Part shown: positions 7,760-15,820 of the stretch, in pieces | Position numbering within the stretch: the first letter of the stretch is position 1 | How the letters are laid out: every line of letters starts with the position of its first letter | NCBI GenBank assembly: GCA_900543305.1 | Contig: UQQZ01000035.1 | Location: 1-24,544 of the forward strand | Source of the DNA: an uncultured Oscillospiraceae bacterium | GTDB lineage: Bacteria > Bacillota > Clostridia > Oscillospirales > Acutalibacteraceae | Reading direction: 5' to 3' | Length of the DNA: 24,544 nt | Made by a program: the position numbers and the translations under genes | Notes under the pieces: model-generated | What the model was told of the DNA's origin: nothing | Database searches by the model: none | What the model saw: the letters and a program-made list of their open reading frames with translations, nothing else

Positions 7760-8290
7760 GTGATTTATTTTCAGCAGAGGGCGGTGACAATCCGCTCCAT
7801 GGAACCGGAGGACTGCCAGGCTTTTTTCCGTGGCTTCCAGGCCCAGGGATGGGACAAACCCCTGTCCCAGTTTTGCAGGTATCTGGAAGAGCAGGGACGG
7901 GGGCAGCGCCAGGTGATTGTGGCCCTGTGGCAGGGAGAACAGGCAGGCTATGCCACCCTGCTTCCCGAAGCGCCGGCAGGGGCCTTCGCGGGAACAGGCT
8001 GGCCGGAGATCTGCGACTTTAACGTGTTGGAGAAATTCCAGCGCAGAGGCATCGGAAGCAGGATCCTGGACGTGGCGGAACAGCTGGCGGGGAAGGTCAG
8101 CCGCACCGTCTGTTTAGGGGTGGGGCTCCACAGAGGGTATGGAGCGGCCCAGCGGCTGTACGTCAAGCGGGGCTATGTGCCGGACGGCACCGGGGTGTGG
8201 TACCGGGACCGTCTCATGGAGCCTTACGGCCCGTGCGCCGCCGATGACGATCTAGTGCTGTATCTTTCTAAAGAGCTTGATCCCCCCTAA
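7760..8290 (+). CDS. GNAT-family N-acetyltransferase
   Basis: About 176 residues. The GNAT acetyl-CoA loop is seen as NVLEKFQRRGIGSRILDVAE (Q-R-R-G-I-G core), followed by the typical late motif AAQRLYVKRGYVPDGTGVWYRD. Two adjacent GTG codons (7757 and 7760) could start the protein. AGGAGG at 7747-7752 lies 4 bases before the first and 7 before the second, so 7760 is preferred. The substrate cannot be told from sequence; the family acetylates amines, from small molecules to protein N-termini. It is the last gene before a strong bidirectional terminator and may be read through from araD, from which it is separated by a weak hairpin. Confidence 0.85.
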   Translation: MIYFQQRAVTIRSMEPEDCQAFFRGFQAQGWDKPLSQFCRYLEEQGRGQRQVIVALWQGEQAGYATLLPEAPAGAFAGTGWPEICDFNVLEKFQRRGIGSRILDVAEQLAGKVSRTVCLGVGLHRGYGAAQRLYVKRGYVPDGTGVWYRDRLMEPYGPCAADDDLVLYLSKELDPP

Positions 8291-8302
8291 GGGACAAAAA
8301 GG

Positions 8303-8344
8303 AACCGGCAGCTTGGAAAGGAACGGCTGCCGGTTTCTTTTTTT
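8303..8344. terminator. Bidirectional rho-independent terminator between convergent genes
   Basis: AACCGGCAGC (8303-8312) pairs perfectly with GCTGCCGGTT (8326-8335) and is followed on the + strand by TTTC and seven T. On the - strand the same stem is followed by CCTTTTT. It serves both the acetyltransferase gene (+) and the DUF378 gene (-). Confidence 0.9.
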
Positions 8345-8354
8345 GTTTGGAAAT

Positions 8355-8564
8355 TTATTCCTTGACTGTGTCCCAGTCCCGGAAGATCAACGTGATGCAC
8401 CAGAGGGCGGCAATGCCCACCAAGGTGTAAATGATCCGGGCCACAACGGACGCCTGTCCGCCGCAGATCCAGGCCACCAGGTCAAAACGGAAAATGCCTA
8501 TCAGGCCCCAGTTCAGGCCGCCGATGACGACCAAGGCCAGTGCGATTCGATCCAAGATGCTCAT
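8355..8564 (-). CDS. DUF378-family small membrane protein
   Basis: A 69-residue protein with two hydrophobic helices, about residues 7-28 (ALALVVIGGLNWGLIGIF) and 41-60 (ARIIYTLVGIAALWCI). The GGLNWGLIG stretch followed by a second helix containing YTLVGIAAL is characteristic of the DUF378 (YuzA-like) family, whose function is unknown. The start ATG has GAAGGGG upstream on the minus strand. It lies 77 bases downstream of the split TSUP genes on the same strand and could be co-transcribed with them. The family assignment is from pattern recognition; location in the cytoplasmic membrane is inferred from hydrophobicity. Confidence 0.85.
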   Translation of the reverse strand: MSILDRIALALVVIGGLNWGLIGIFRFDLVAWICGGQASVVARIIYTLVGIAALWCITLIFRDWDTVKE

Positions 8565-8641
8565 GGTTGACTACCCCTTCTGTGTAGATTTCCCGGCCAA
8601 GGGCCGGATTGGGTCTCGAGGCTAGTGTGTGCCGGTTTTTT

Positions 8642-9031
8642 TCATTTATGCGTTTTGGATTTTGGATTCTTGGAGCGGGGTTTGGAAAACAACTCTCGGG
8701 CGCCCACCACCAACAGAAATGCCCCGAAGCATCGGCGCAGGACGGTCACATCCAGATGGGCGGCCCAGAGAGAAGCCAGAATACAGGCGGGGACGCCGGC
8801 TGCCACACACCATAGAGCGGCTTTCTTTTCCACCAGGCCGTGGCGGAAATGGCTCCACAGGGCAGGGAGGGCACAACTGACAAAATAGAGCATATTGATG
8901 CCCCCGGCCCGAAACTGATCCATGCCTTGGATTAAAGTCAGCCACAGCAGGAGCAGAGTACCCCCGCCTACTCCGAATCCCGAGAGGATACCGGTGGCGG
9001 CGCCGATCAAAGCGGGAAGGAACCACTTCAC
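8642..9031 (-). CDS. TauE/SafE (TSUP) transporter, C-terminal half as a separate gene
   Basis: A 129-residue hydrophobic protein with about four predicted helices. It opens with WFLPALIGAATGILSGFGVG followed by GGTLLLL, the glycine-rich signature of one TSUP repeat. The GTG start at 9031 overlaps the TGA of the upstream half gene (GTGA, 9028-9031), so translation is probably coupled. The TSUP family consists of an internally duplicated four-helix unit of about 240-270 residues; here the second unit is its own gene. Members export or import sulfite, sulfonates or other organic anions; the substrate cannot be read from sequence. The tail (SKPRSKNPKSKTHK) is strongly basic and should be cytoplasmic. 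Confidence 0.82.
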   Translation of the reverse strand: MKWFLPALIGAATGILSGFGVGGGTLLLLWLTLIQGMDQFRAGGINMLYFVSCALPALWSHFRHGLVEKKAALWCVAAGVPACILASLWAAHLDVTVLRRCFGAFLLVVGARELFSKPRSKNPKSKTHK

Positions 9032-9387
9032 AGGGCAAGCACCGCCCGAATTCCGCCGTAGAGGATCAGGGCTCCGAAGGCTCGGCGAAGGAAGGTGAGG
9101 GACACCCTGCGAAAGCAAAGCCCCGAGAGAATGCCTCCCAAGGCGCCCCCTGCCAGATAGGGCAGAGCCCCGCCCAGATCCAGCCCGCCCTTGGTCAGGT
9201 AGACTCCTGCGGAGACCAGGGACAGGGGGAGGATCACCGCCACGGAGGTGGCAAAGGATTTCCGTTGTTCCAGCCCGCCCCAACGGGTCAGCAGGGGGAC
9301 TAGAAATAAGCCGCCTCCCGAGCCGAAAAGCACGTTGGCCAGGCCGGCCAATCCTCCGGTGATGGCCCATTTCCATTGTTGTTTCAA
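9028..9387 (-). CDS. TauE/SafE (TSUP) transporter, N-terminal half as a separate gene
   Basis: A 119-residue hydrophobic protein with about four helices. Near its start is GGLAGLANVLFGSGGGLFLVP, the first TSUP repeat signature, followed by KSFATSVAVILPLSLVSAGV. The TTG start at 9387 is chosen because GGGAGG sits 7 bases upstream and the product then begins right before the first helix; the frame stays open further upstream, but that part is not hydrophobic and looks non-coding. Its stop overlaps the start of the second half. Together the two make one normal TSUP-sized transporter (about 248 residues). The gene is divergent from the penicillin-binding protein gene, with 172 bases between them. 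Confidence 0.82.
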   Translation of the reverse strand: MKQQWKWAITGGLAGLANVLFGSGGGLFLVPLLTRWGGLEQRKSFATSVAVILPLSLVSAGVYLTKGGLDLGGALPYLAGGALGGILSGLCFRRVSLTFLRRAFGALILYGGIRAVLAL

Positions 9388-9559
9388 AGCCGATCCTCCC
9401 TTCCGAAAACCAATTGGCTGAAACAAGTTTGCTCGAAACGAAAAACAATTATCCGCACCGGCCGCTGGAAAAATTCCCCCCAAAGGCCATTTTCCGGAAA
9501 TCCCTGTATGAAACGGATTTTCTTTTCCATACTGAAAAAAGAGGAAAGGAGACCGGATC
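9388..9559. other. Divergent intergenic region between TSUP and PBP genes
   Basis: 172 bases, more A/T-rich than the flanking genes, that must hold promoters for both directions. I see no -35/-10 pair good enough to call on either strand. The ribosome binding sites of both genes lie at its ends (GGGAGG on the minus strand, AAAGGAGA on the plus strand). Confidence 0.5.
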
Positions 9560-11152
9560 ATGAAGAAAAAAATCTATGTTGTATTTGGCCTTCTGATGGT
9601 CTTGCTGGGGGCCGCCTGTGTGTCCATTGTGCGTACTACCCGGCAGGTGGAATATGTGGCCGCAGCAGGAAACCAAAGCCTGTATCGGTTGGATGTGTGG
9701 CAGGGCCGGGGCACCATTTACGACTGCAACCTTCTTCCCTTGGTAGGAGGCGAAAATGAATATGTGGCGGCAGTAGCTCCTACCATTGAGGCCATTGGAG
9801 CCTTGGAGGTGGCCACAGGCGGAGCCTATCGGGAAGAATTGGCGCTAGCCCTGGAAAACGGGAAACCCTTTGAGCTTACCTTGGAAGAACCGGTGGACGA
9901 TCCCCGGATCGATGTGTTTGAGGTTCCTCAGCGGTATCAGGAGGATCAGCTTGCCCCCCACATCATCGGGTATCTGGACAGCCTGGGCAATGGGGCATCG
10001 GGGGTGGAACTGGCCATGAATGACGTGCTGAGTCAGTATGAGGGAGAAATCTCTGTCACCTACCGGGTGGATGCCCTGGGGCGTGCCTTAGCGGGGGAAG
10101 AGCGTCAGGTGACCAACACCCTTGGGGAGTCCACAGGAGGGGTGGCTTTGACCCTGGACCGGGAGATCCAGAGTCTGGTTCAGGAGGCTGCCCAAGGGTT
10201 GGAGAAGGGAGCCGTGGTGGTCACCCAGGTGCCGGGATGTGAGATCCGGGCGGTGGCCAGCGTGCCGGACTTCTCCCCCCTGGAGATAGGAGAGGCCATG
10301 GAAGAGGAGGACTCTCCCCTGCTCAATCGGGCTTTTTCCGCCTATGCTCCCGGGTCGGTGTTCAAGCTGGTGACGGCGGCTGCCCTTCTGGAAGCAGGCC
10401 AGGGAGATTTGACCTTTCAGTGCCAGGGATCCATCAACGGAGGCGGGCTGCAATTTCACTGTATCAACCAGACGGCCCACGGAGAGTTGGATCTGGAAGG
10501 GGCACTGGAGAAATCCTGCAACTGTTACTTCATCAACGCCGCCAGGATTCTGGGAGGACAAACGGTCTTGACCATGGGGTACAATCTGGGGTTCGGATCG
10601 GCTCAGGAATTTGGCCGGGGACTGTGGACCTCCTCGGGAGTGCTTCCCACCCTGGAGGACTTGAACAACGCCCGGGCGCTGGCGAATTTTTCCTTTGGCC
10701 AAGGGGAGCTGACCGTGACCCCGTTACAGCTTTGCGCCATGATGAACACCATTGTTTCCGGGGGCACCTATACCTCTCCCAAGTTGATTTTGGGATTGGT
10801 GGATGAGGGGAAGGAACTGACCAACCTGACTTCTTCAGCGGATCGGAAGGTCCAGGTCATGGGAGTGAAGACCGCCAACACCCTCCGGGAAATGCTGACC
10901 AACGCTGCTCAGGAGGGCACCGGAAAGGCAGGGGCGCCGGAGGGACGGGTTTCGGGGATCAAAACCGGAACCGCTCAAACGGGGGTGATGGAAGGGGAAG
11001 AGGAGCTGCTTCATTTCTGGTACTGTGGCTTTGTCAGCGGGGAAACGGGGCCCAAATACTGCATCACCGTTTTGGCGGAATCCACGCCCGACGACCAGGG
11101 AGCGGCGGCCCGGGTGTTCCGCCAGGTGGCCGAAGGGCTTCCCCTGTCGTAA
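9560..11152 (+). CDS. Class B penicillin-binding protein (D,D-transpeptidase, FtsI/PBP2 family)
   Basis: 530 residues. A short basic N-terminus (MKKK) and one membrane segment (about residues 5-25) anchor it, with the rest outside. The pedestal/dimerisation region (about 40-200) contains RGTIYDCNLLPL, a form of the RGxIxDRNG motif typical of class B PBPs. The transpeptidase domain has all three active-site motifs: S266-V-F-K269, S319-C-N321 and K468-T-G470. It cross-links peptidoglycan stem peptides, which here should carry the meso-DAP made by the neighbouring DapL/DapF. At 530 residues it lacks C-terminal PASTA domains, so it resembles the short FtsI/PbpA type more than SpoVD. The start has AAAGGAGA eight bases upstream. 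Its exact role (division, elongation or sporulation) is not decidable here. Confidence 0.9.
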   Translation: MKKKIYVVFGLLMVLLGAACVSIVRTTRQVEYVAAAGNQSLYRLDVWQGRGTIYDCNLLPLVGGENEYVAAVAPTIEAIGALEVATGGAYREELALALENGKPFELTLEEPVDDPRIDVFEVPQRYQEDQLAPHIIGYLDSLGNGASGVELAMNDVLSQYEGEISVTYRVDALGRALAGEERQVTNTLGESTGGVALTLDREIQSLVQEAAQGLEKGAVVVTQVPGCEIRAVASVPDFSPLEIGEAMEEEDSPLLNRAFSAYAPGSVFKLVTAAALLEAGQGDLTFQCQGSINGGGLQFHCINQTAHGELDLEGALEKSCNCYFINAARILGGQTVLTMGYNLGFGSAQEFGRGLWTSSGVLPTLEDLNNARALANFSFGQGELTVTPLQLCAMMNTIVSGGTYTSPKLILGLVDEGKELTNLTSSADRKVQVMGVKTANTLREMLTNAAQEGTGKAGAPEGRVSGIKTGTAQTGVMEGEEELLHFWYCGFVSGETGPKYCITVLAESTPDDQGAAARVFRQVAEGLPLS

Positions 11153-11188
11153 GAGAAGGTTCTTTCCAGAAAAGGTGCGGGGAAGGAA

Positions 11189-11217
11189 TTGACAGAAGGA
11201 ACTGGGGCGGCTATAAT
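11189..11217 (+). promoter_or_regulatory. Consensus sigma-A promoter
   Basis: TTGACA (11189-11194) and TATAAT (11212-11217) are both perfect and separated by exactly 17 bases. Transcription should start near 11224, just before the T-box leader. Confidence 0.93.
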
Positions 11218-11223
11218 AGGGGT

Positions 11224-11492
11224 AAAGTTGAATCCTGGAAGAATGCGCGAAGAAGATGCCTTTTTCCCCTCCTTGCAGAGAGGCGGCCCTATGGTGGAAG
11301 GTTGCCAGGAAAGGATCAGGCAGGCCGCTTCCACTGCGGAAGGACGCAGTGCGGTTTCGGCGCACGCCGCGAGGAGCGGCACGGTTCCCCCGTTATCGGG
11401 AGCAAAGAGGCCTGTCCCCAGCAGGGAGCGGGCAATTTGGGTGGTACCACGGACTTTTCCGTCCCATAGGGGCGGGAAAGTCTATTTTTTTT
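11224..11492 (+). promoter_or_regulatory. T-box riboswitch, probably tRNA-Ala responsive
   Basis: The leader between the promoter and the M42 peptidase gene has T-box architecture. A long Stem I contains a distal AGAGAG bulge (about 11276-11281) and a GGTG loop (about 11293-11296) between paired GCGGCC and GGTTGC. A stem CACTGCG/CGCAGTG follows (about 11332-11351). The T-box proper is GGGTGGTACCACGG (11439-11452), ending in a competing terminator. The bulge TGGT matches a tRNA 3' end ACCA, so the discriminator base is A, as in tRNA-Ala. Candidate alanine codons GCA (11320) and GCC (11324) lie on the 3' strand of Stem I where the specifier should be; I could not fix which is used. Uncharged tRNA should favour read-through into the peptidase and alaS genes. 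Confidence 0.9.
11452..11492 (+). terminator. T-box terminator hairpin
   Basis: Arms 11452-11465 and 11469-11482 form 14 pairs (two G-T) with a 3-base loop, followed by TA and eight T (11485-11492). It shares bases with the T-box antiterminator, as expected for a switch. Confidence 0.92.
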
Positions 11493-11561
11493 GAACACAT
11501 CCGTGGAACCCCGGAATGATTCCCGAGGGAAGCGCCAGGTCAGGAAAGAGAAGGGAGAAAC

Positions 11562-12587
11562 ATGGAGACATCCTATTGTGTGGAACAAGTAAAACGCCTG
11601 TTGTCCATCGACAGCCCCTCCGGTTTTACGGACCGGGCGGCGGATTATCTGATGGAGGAATTGCAGGCTTTGGGGTACGCCCCGGAAAAGACCCGGAAGG
11701 GCGGGGTCACCGTCTGCCTGGGAGGCCGGGGGGCAGGGCTGCTGCTGATGGCCCATGTGGACACCCTGGGAGCTGTGGTCCAGTCCATAAAGGGAAACGG
11801 CCGGCTGATCCTCTCCCCTGTGGGGGGCTTGCAGCCGGAAAACTGCGAGACGGAAAATTGTCGGATTTACACCAGGTTCCAGGGCACCTATACGGGCTGT
11901 TTGCAGCTCAATGATGCCTCGGTCCATGTCAACGGAGAGTATGGCAGCAAGAACCGGAAATTCCCCGTCATGGAAGTGGTCATCGATCAGCCGGTGAAAA
12001 CAGCCGAGGAAACCAGGGCTTTGGGTATCCAGGAAGGGGACTTTGTCTGCTTTGATCCTCGCACGGTGGTGACGGAATCGGGCTATATCAAGAGCCGGTT
12101 CCTGGACGACAAGCTCAGTGCCGCTATTTTGCTGGGATACGCCAAAGAGCTGAAGGAACAGGGGATCACCCCCAACCGGAAGGTGTATCTCCACTTCACC
12201 GTCTACGAGGAGGTGGGCCACGGAGCTGCCGCATCGGTGCCGGAGGATGTGGAAGAGCTCATCAGCGTGGACATGGGCTGCGTAGGGGAAGGCCTTCGGT
12301 GCACCGAGCGGGAGGTTTCCATCTGCGCCAAGGATTCCGGCGGGCCTTACGACTACAAGGTGACCACCGCTCTGGTAGAAGCAGCCCAGGCCGCGGGGGC
12401 AGCCTATGCGGTGGATGTATATCCCCACTATGGCAGCGATGCGGAAGCGGCCCTTCGGGCTGGGTATGACGTGCGCCACGGCCTCATCGGCGCGGGAGTG
12501 TACGCCTCCCACGGGTACGAGCGTTCCCATGTGGAGGGTGTGGAAAACACCTTGAAGCTTTTGTGGCAGTACACCTGTGGAAAATAA
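11562..12587 (+). CDS. M42-family metallo-aminopeptidase
   Basis: 341 residues, the normal length for M42 (FrvX/YsdC/PepA-type) peptidases. Expected di-metal ligands and catalytic residues are in place: H65 and D67 in MAHVDTLG, D182 in LDDKLSAAI, E216/E217 in VYEEVGHG, D237 in SVDMG and H317 in YASHGYERSH. The family forms large cytosolic tetrahedral assemblies that trim N-terminal residues from short peptides. The start ATG has AAGGGAGAA five bases or so upstream. It is the first gene after the T-box and is 65 bases before alaS, so it should be induced together with alaS when alanyl-tRNA is short. That suggests, as inference, a role in recycling alanine from peptides. Some M42 members are annotated as endoglucanases; that is not supported here. 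Confidence 0.9.
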   Translation: METSYCVEQVKRLLSIDSPSGFTDRAADYLMEELQALGYAPEKTRKGGVTVCLGGRGAGLLLMAHVDTLGAVVQSIKGNGRLILSPVGGLQPENCETENCRIYTRFQGTYTGCLQLNDASVHVNGEYGSKNRKFPVMEVVIDQPVKTAEETRALGIQEGDFVCFDPRTVVTESGYIKSRFLDDKLSAAILLGYAKELKEQGITPNRKVYLHFTVYEEVGHGAAASVPEDVEELISVDMGCVGEGLRCTEREVSICAKDSGGPYDYKVTTALVEAAQAAGAAYAVDVYPHYGSDAEAALRAGYDVRHGLIGAGVYASHGYERSHVEGVENTLKLLWQYTCGK

Positions 12588-12652
12588 GTTTCCCAAGTGT
12601 GGGGACCACGGGATAGAGAAGATAGAGAGTAGAAAAAGAGAGGTAAAGAACC

Positions 12653-15283
12653 ATGCAGTGGACAGGGTTAAACGAACTGAGAGAGAAATTTCTGAAATTT
12701 TTTGAATCCAAGGAGCACCTTCGGCTGCCCAGCTTTTCGCTGATTCCCCAGGGGGACAACAGCCTTCTGCTGATCAACTCCGGTATGGCACCTATGAAGA
12801 AGTACTTCACCGGAGAAGTCACTCCGCCCCGGCGGCGCGTGACCACCTGCCAGAAGTGCATCCGCACCGGCGACATTGAAACTGTGGGCTACACCGACCG
12901 TCACGGCACTTTCTTCGAGATGCTGGGCAACTTCTCCTTTGGGGATTACTTCAAGCGGGAGGCCATTTCCTGGGCGTGGGAATTTTTCACCCAGGTGCTG
13001 GAGATGCCCAAGGAGCTGCTGTACATTTCCGTGTATGAAAACGACGACGAGGCCTGGGACATCTGGACCAAGGAGATCGGCGTGGAAGAGAGCCACATGA
13101 AGCGGTTTGGCAAAGAGGACAACTTCTGGGAGCACGGCTCCGGCCCCTGCGGCCCTTGCTCTGAGATCTATTTTGACCGCGGGGAAAAGCATGGCTGCGG
13201 CAAGCCCACCTGCGGCTTTGGCTGCGACTGCGACCGCTTTGTAGAGGTTTGGAACCTGGTGTTTTCCCAGTTCAACAACGACGGCCAGGGCAACTATACC
13301 GACCTGATCCAAAAGAACATCGACACCGGAATGGGCCTGGAGCGCCTGGCCTGCGTCATGCAGGGGGTGGACAACCTGTTCCTGGTGGACACGGTCCAGA
13401 ACATCATGAAGAAGATCTGCGAGATTGCTGGAGTGCACTACGGGGACGACCCGAAGACCGACGTGTCCCTGCGTGTGATTACCGACCATATCCGCTCCAC
13501 CGTGTTCATGATCGGCGACGGCGTGCTGCCCTCCAATGAGGGCCGAGGCTATGTGCTGCGGCGTCTGCTGCGCCGGGCTGCCCGTCATGGAAAGCTTTTG
13601 GGAATCCGGGGAGCGTTCCTGAAAGACGTGGTGGATACGGTCATTCAGGAGAACGAAAAGGCTTATCCGGAGCTTCTGGAAAAGCGTGAGACCATCAAGA
13701 AAATTGTGAGCTTCGAGGAAGAGAGCTTCCAGAAGACCATCGACCAGGGTCTGAACCTGCTGTACACCCTCATCGACAAGGCGGACTCCAAGGTGTTTTC
13801 CGGAGAGCACGCTTTCACCCTCAACGACACCTATGGATTCCCCCTGGACCTGACCAAGGAGATCCTCTCTGAACGGGGCATGCAGGTGGATGAAGAGCGG
13901 TTCCGTCAGCTGATGCAGGAGCAGCGGGAGCGTGCCCGGAATGCCCGGAAGGACGCGGGTGCCGATGCCTGGAAGGGCGAGGGCAGCGCTGCTTCGGGCC
14001 TGCCGGAGACTGTGTTCACCGGCTATACCCAGATGGAAGGGGAAGGCAAGGTGCTGGCCATTATTCAAGGAGGTCAGCGTGTGGATTCCGCTTCCGAAGG
14101 GGCGGAAGTCTCCGTGGTCCTGGATACCACTCCCTTCTATGGGGAAGGCGGCGGCCAGGTGGGCGACAGCGGCGTGCTGGAGTCTGAAGGAGTTTCTGTG
14201 GACGTGATCGACACCACCAAGCATGAGGGAATCTATCTCCATCGGGCGGTGGTCAACGAGGGCACCCTGAACGTGGGAGACAGCCTGACTGCCAAAGTGG
14301 ACGCCCATCGCCGGGGGTCCATCATGCGCAACCATACGGCGGCTCACCTGCTGCAGGCGGCTTTGCGCCGTGTGCTGGGCGACCATGTGGAGCAGGCAGG
14401 CCAGCTGGTCAACGAGCACCATGTGCGGTTTGACTTCACCCATTTCTCTGCCATGACACCCGAGGAACTGGCCCAGGTGGAAATGCTGGTCAATGAGGAA
14501 ATCCTGAAGGCAGTACCTGTTTCCATGGTGGAGATGCCCATTGAGGAAGCGCGCAAGAGCGGTGCCATGGCTTTGTTTGGCGAGAAGTACGGAGACGTGG
14601 TTCGGGTGGTTTCCGTGGAAGACGGTTTCTCCAAGGAATTCTGCGGCGGCACCCATATGGACAACACTGCCCGGCTGGGCCTGTTCAAAATTCTTTCCGA
14701 ATCCTCTGTGGCTTCCGGTGTGCGCCGGATTGAGGGCGTCACCGGAATGGGCGTGCTGAATCTGCTGGGATCCCAGATGACTACCCTGCGGGATACGGCG
14801 GTGGCCATGAAGGTGGCCAATCCCATGGAATTGCCTCTCCACGCCCGGCAGATGATGGGCGAACTGAAGGAAAAGGACAAGACCATCGATTCCCTGAATG
14901 CCAAGTTGGCCTCTGCCAATCTGGAAGGCGTGTTCCGCAACGCTCAGGATATCGACGGGGTGAAAGTGGTGTTTGCCCTGTTGTCCGGTACCAGCAGCGA
15001 TGCCCTGCGGGCCCTTTGCGACAAGGCCAAGGAGTATGAGGGCGCTGTGGCGGCAGTGTTTGCCGGAATCAACGATGGCAAGGCCACCCTGGCGGCGTCT
15101 TGCAACAAGGCGGCCCAGGCCAAGGGCTTGAAGGCCGGCGTGCTGGTGAAAGAGGTGGCTCAGTTGTGCGGCGGCAACGGCGGTGGCCGTCCCGACTTTG
15201 CCATGGCAGGAGCCAAAGACCAGTCCAAGCTGGACGACGCTTTGACCGCTGTGCCTGAGCTGGTGAAAAAGCAATTGGGCTAA
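12653..15283 (+). CDS. alaS: Alanyl-tRNA synthetase
   Basis: 876 residues, full length. The class II catalytic core (about 1-240) shows SGMAPMKKYFTG and RTGDIETVGYTDRHGTFFEML, with a cysteine-rich CGKPTCGFGCDCDRF insert typical of bacterial AlaRS. The tRNA-recognition region follows. The editing domain carries its zinc ligands as H561/H565 in HTAAH and C664/H668 in CGGTH. The C-Ala domain ends with GGNGGGRPDFAMAGAKD. It charges tRNA-Ala and clears Ser/Gly mischarging in the cytosol. The ATG is preceded by AGAGAGG. Control by the upstream T-box is expected through co-transcription with the M42 gene; no separate terminator or T-box lies in the 65 bases between them. Confidence 0.98.
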   Translation: MQWTGLNELREKFLKFFESKEHLRLPSFSLIPQGDNSLLLINSGMAPMKKYFTGEVTPPRRRVTTCQKCIRTGDIETVGYTDRHGTFFEMLGNFSFGDYFKREAISWAWEFFTQVLEMPKELLYISVYENDDEAWDIWTKEIGVEESHMKRFGKEDNFWEHGSGPCGPCSEIYFDRGEKHGCGKPTCGFGCDCDRFVEVWNLVFSQFNNDGQGNYTDLIQKNIDTGMGLERLACVMQGVDNLFLVDTVQNIMKKICEIAGVHYGDDPKTDVSLRVITDHIRSTVFMIGDGVLPSNEGRGYVLRRLLRRAARHGKLLGIRGAFLKDVVDTVIQENEKAYPELLEKRETIKKIVSFEEESFQKTIDQGLNLLYTLIDKADSKVFSGEHAFTLNDTYGFPLDLTKEILSERGMQVDEERFRQLMQEQRERARNARKDAGADAWKGEGSAASGLPETVFTGYTQMEGEGKVLAIIQGGQRVDSASEGAEVSVVLDTTPFYGEGGGQVGDSGVLESEGVSVDVIDTTKHEGIYLHRAVVNEGTLNVGDSLTAKVDAHRRGSIMRNHTAAHLLQAALRRVLGDHVEQAGQLVNEHHVRFDFTHFSAMTPEELAQVEMLVNEEILKAVPVSMVEMPIEEARKSGAMALFGEKYGDVVRVVSVEDGFSKEFCGGTHMDNTARLGLFKILSESSVASGVRRIEGVTGMGVLNLLGSQMTTLRDTAVAMKVANPMELPLHARQMMGELKEKDKTIDSLNAKLASANLEGVFRNAQDIDGVKVVFALLSGTSSDALRALCDKAKEYEGAVAAVFAGINDGKATLAASCNKAAQAKGLKAGVLVKEVAQLCGGNGGGRPDFAMAGAKDQSKLDDALTAVPELVKKQLG

Positions 15284-15328
15284 TGGAGCCCGTGACACAT
15301 ATCATTACCTTTGAAAGGAGTTCTGACC

Positions 15329-15688
15329 ATGACTGACTGTATTTTCTGCAAAATTGCCCAGGGACAGATTCCCTCTAAGACCGTGTATGAGGATGACCAG
15401 TTGATCGCCTTCTGCGACCAGGATCCCCAAGCCCCTGTCCATGTGCTGATTATTCCCAAGGAGCACATCGCCTCCGCCATGGAGATCACGCCGGAAAACA
15501 GCGGCGTGGTGGCTCATATTTTTGAGACGGTTCCCAAAATCGCTCAGGAAATGGGCTTGGAGAACGGGTTCCGTCTGGTGAACAACTGTGGTCGGGATGG
15601 GATGCAGAGCGTGCAGCATCTCCATTTCCACTTGCTGGGCAAACGGAAAATGGGCTGGCCTCCCTTCCCCCCCACGGAGGAAAAATAA
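15329..15688 (+). CDS. hinT: HIT-family purine nucleoside phosphoramidase
   Basis: 119 residues. It begins TDCIFCKIAQGQIPSK and carries the histidine triad as H97, H99 and H101 in VQHLHFHLLG, the defining catalytic motif of HIT hydrolases. HinT-type enzymes hydrolyse AMP-lysine and other nucleoside phosphoramidates; aminoacyl-adenylates made by tRNA synthetases are known substrates of the family, which gives a loose link to alaS just upstream. ATG 15329 has GAAAGGAG eight bases before it; an upstream in-frame ATG at 15311 has none. It is 45 bases after alaS and may be on the same transcript. The C-terminal end (GKRKMGWPPF) matches the usual family ending. Confidence 0.93.
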   Translation: MTDCIFCKIAQGQIPSKTVYEDDQLIAFCDQDPQAPVHVLIIPKEHIASAMEITPENSGVVAHIFETVPKIAQEMGLENGFRLVNNCGRDGMQSVQHLHFHLLGKRKMGWPPFPPTEEK

Positions 15689-15770
15689 TCTCCCCCGGGA
15701 GAAATCCTCCATCGCGAGGAGCGAGGCATGAGGAAGCTGAAAAGAAACGCCGCGAAGTAAAAGTTCTTTG

Positions 15771-15792
15771 ATCCTTTCTTTCAAGAAAGGGT
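15771..15792 (+). repeat. Hairpin in the hinT-PRTase gap, possible dispersed repeat
   Basis: ATCCTTTCTT pairs with AAGAAAGGGT through a tight 2-base loop (10 pairs, one G-T). It lies in the 132-base gap after hinT, which otherwise shows nothing recognisable. The purine/pyrimidine arms resemble a repeat I recall as common between genes of related Clostridia. It occurs once here, so the repeat nature is unproven. There is no T run, so it is not a classical terminator. Confidence 0.35.
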
Positions 15793-15820
15793 GAAAGGGA
15801 GAGAATAAGGAGGCCCTATT

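Noticed and set aside
8593..8607. CCGGCC/GGCCGG hairpin between the DUF378 and TSUP genes
   Set aside because: Only six pairs and no T run on either strand after it, so it was not called a terminator.
11316..12596. 426-codon minus-strand frame opposite the T-box and M42 gene
   Set aside because: It runs across a clear riboswitch and a clear gene; composition is that of an antisense shadow.
12668..15298. 876-codon minus-strand frame opposite alaS
   Set aside because: Its length nearly equals alaS because codon third positions in alaS avoid antisense stops. No ribosome binding site or domain is seen.
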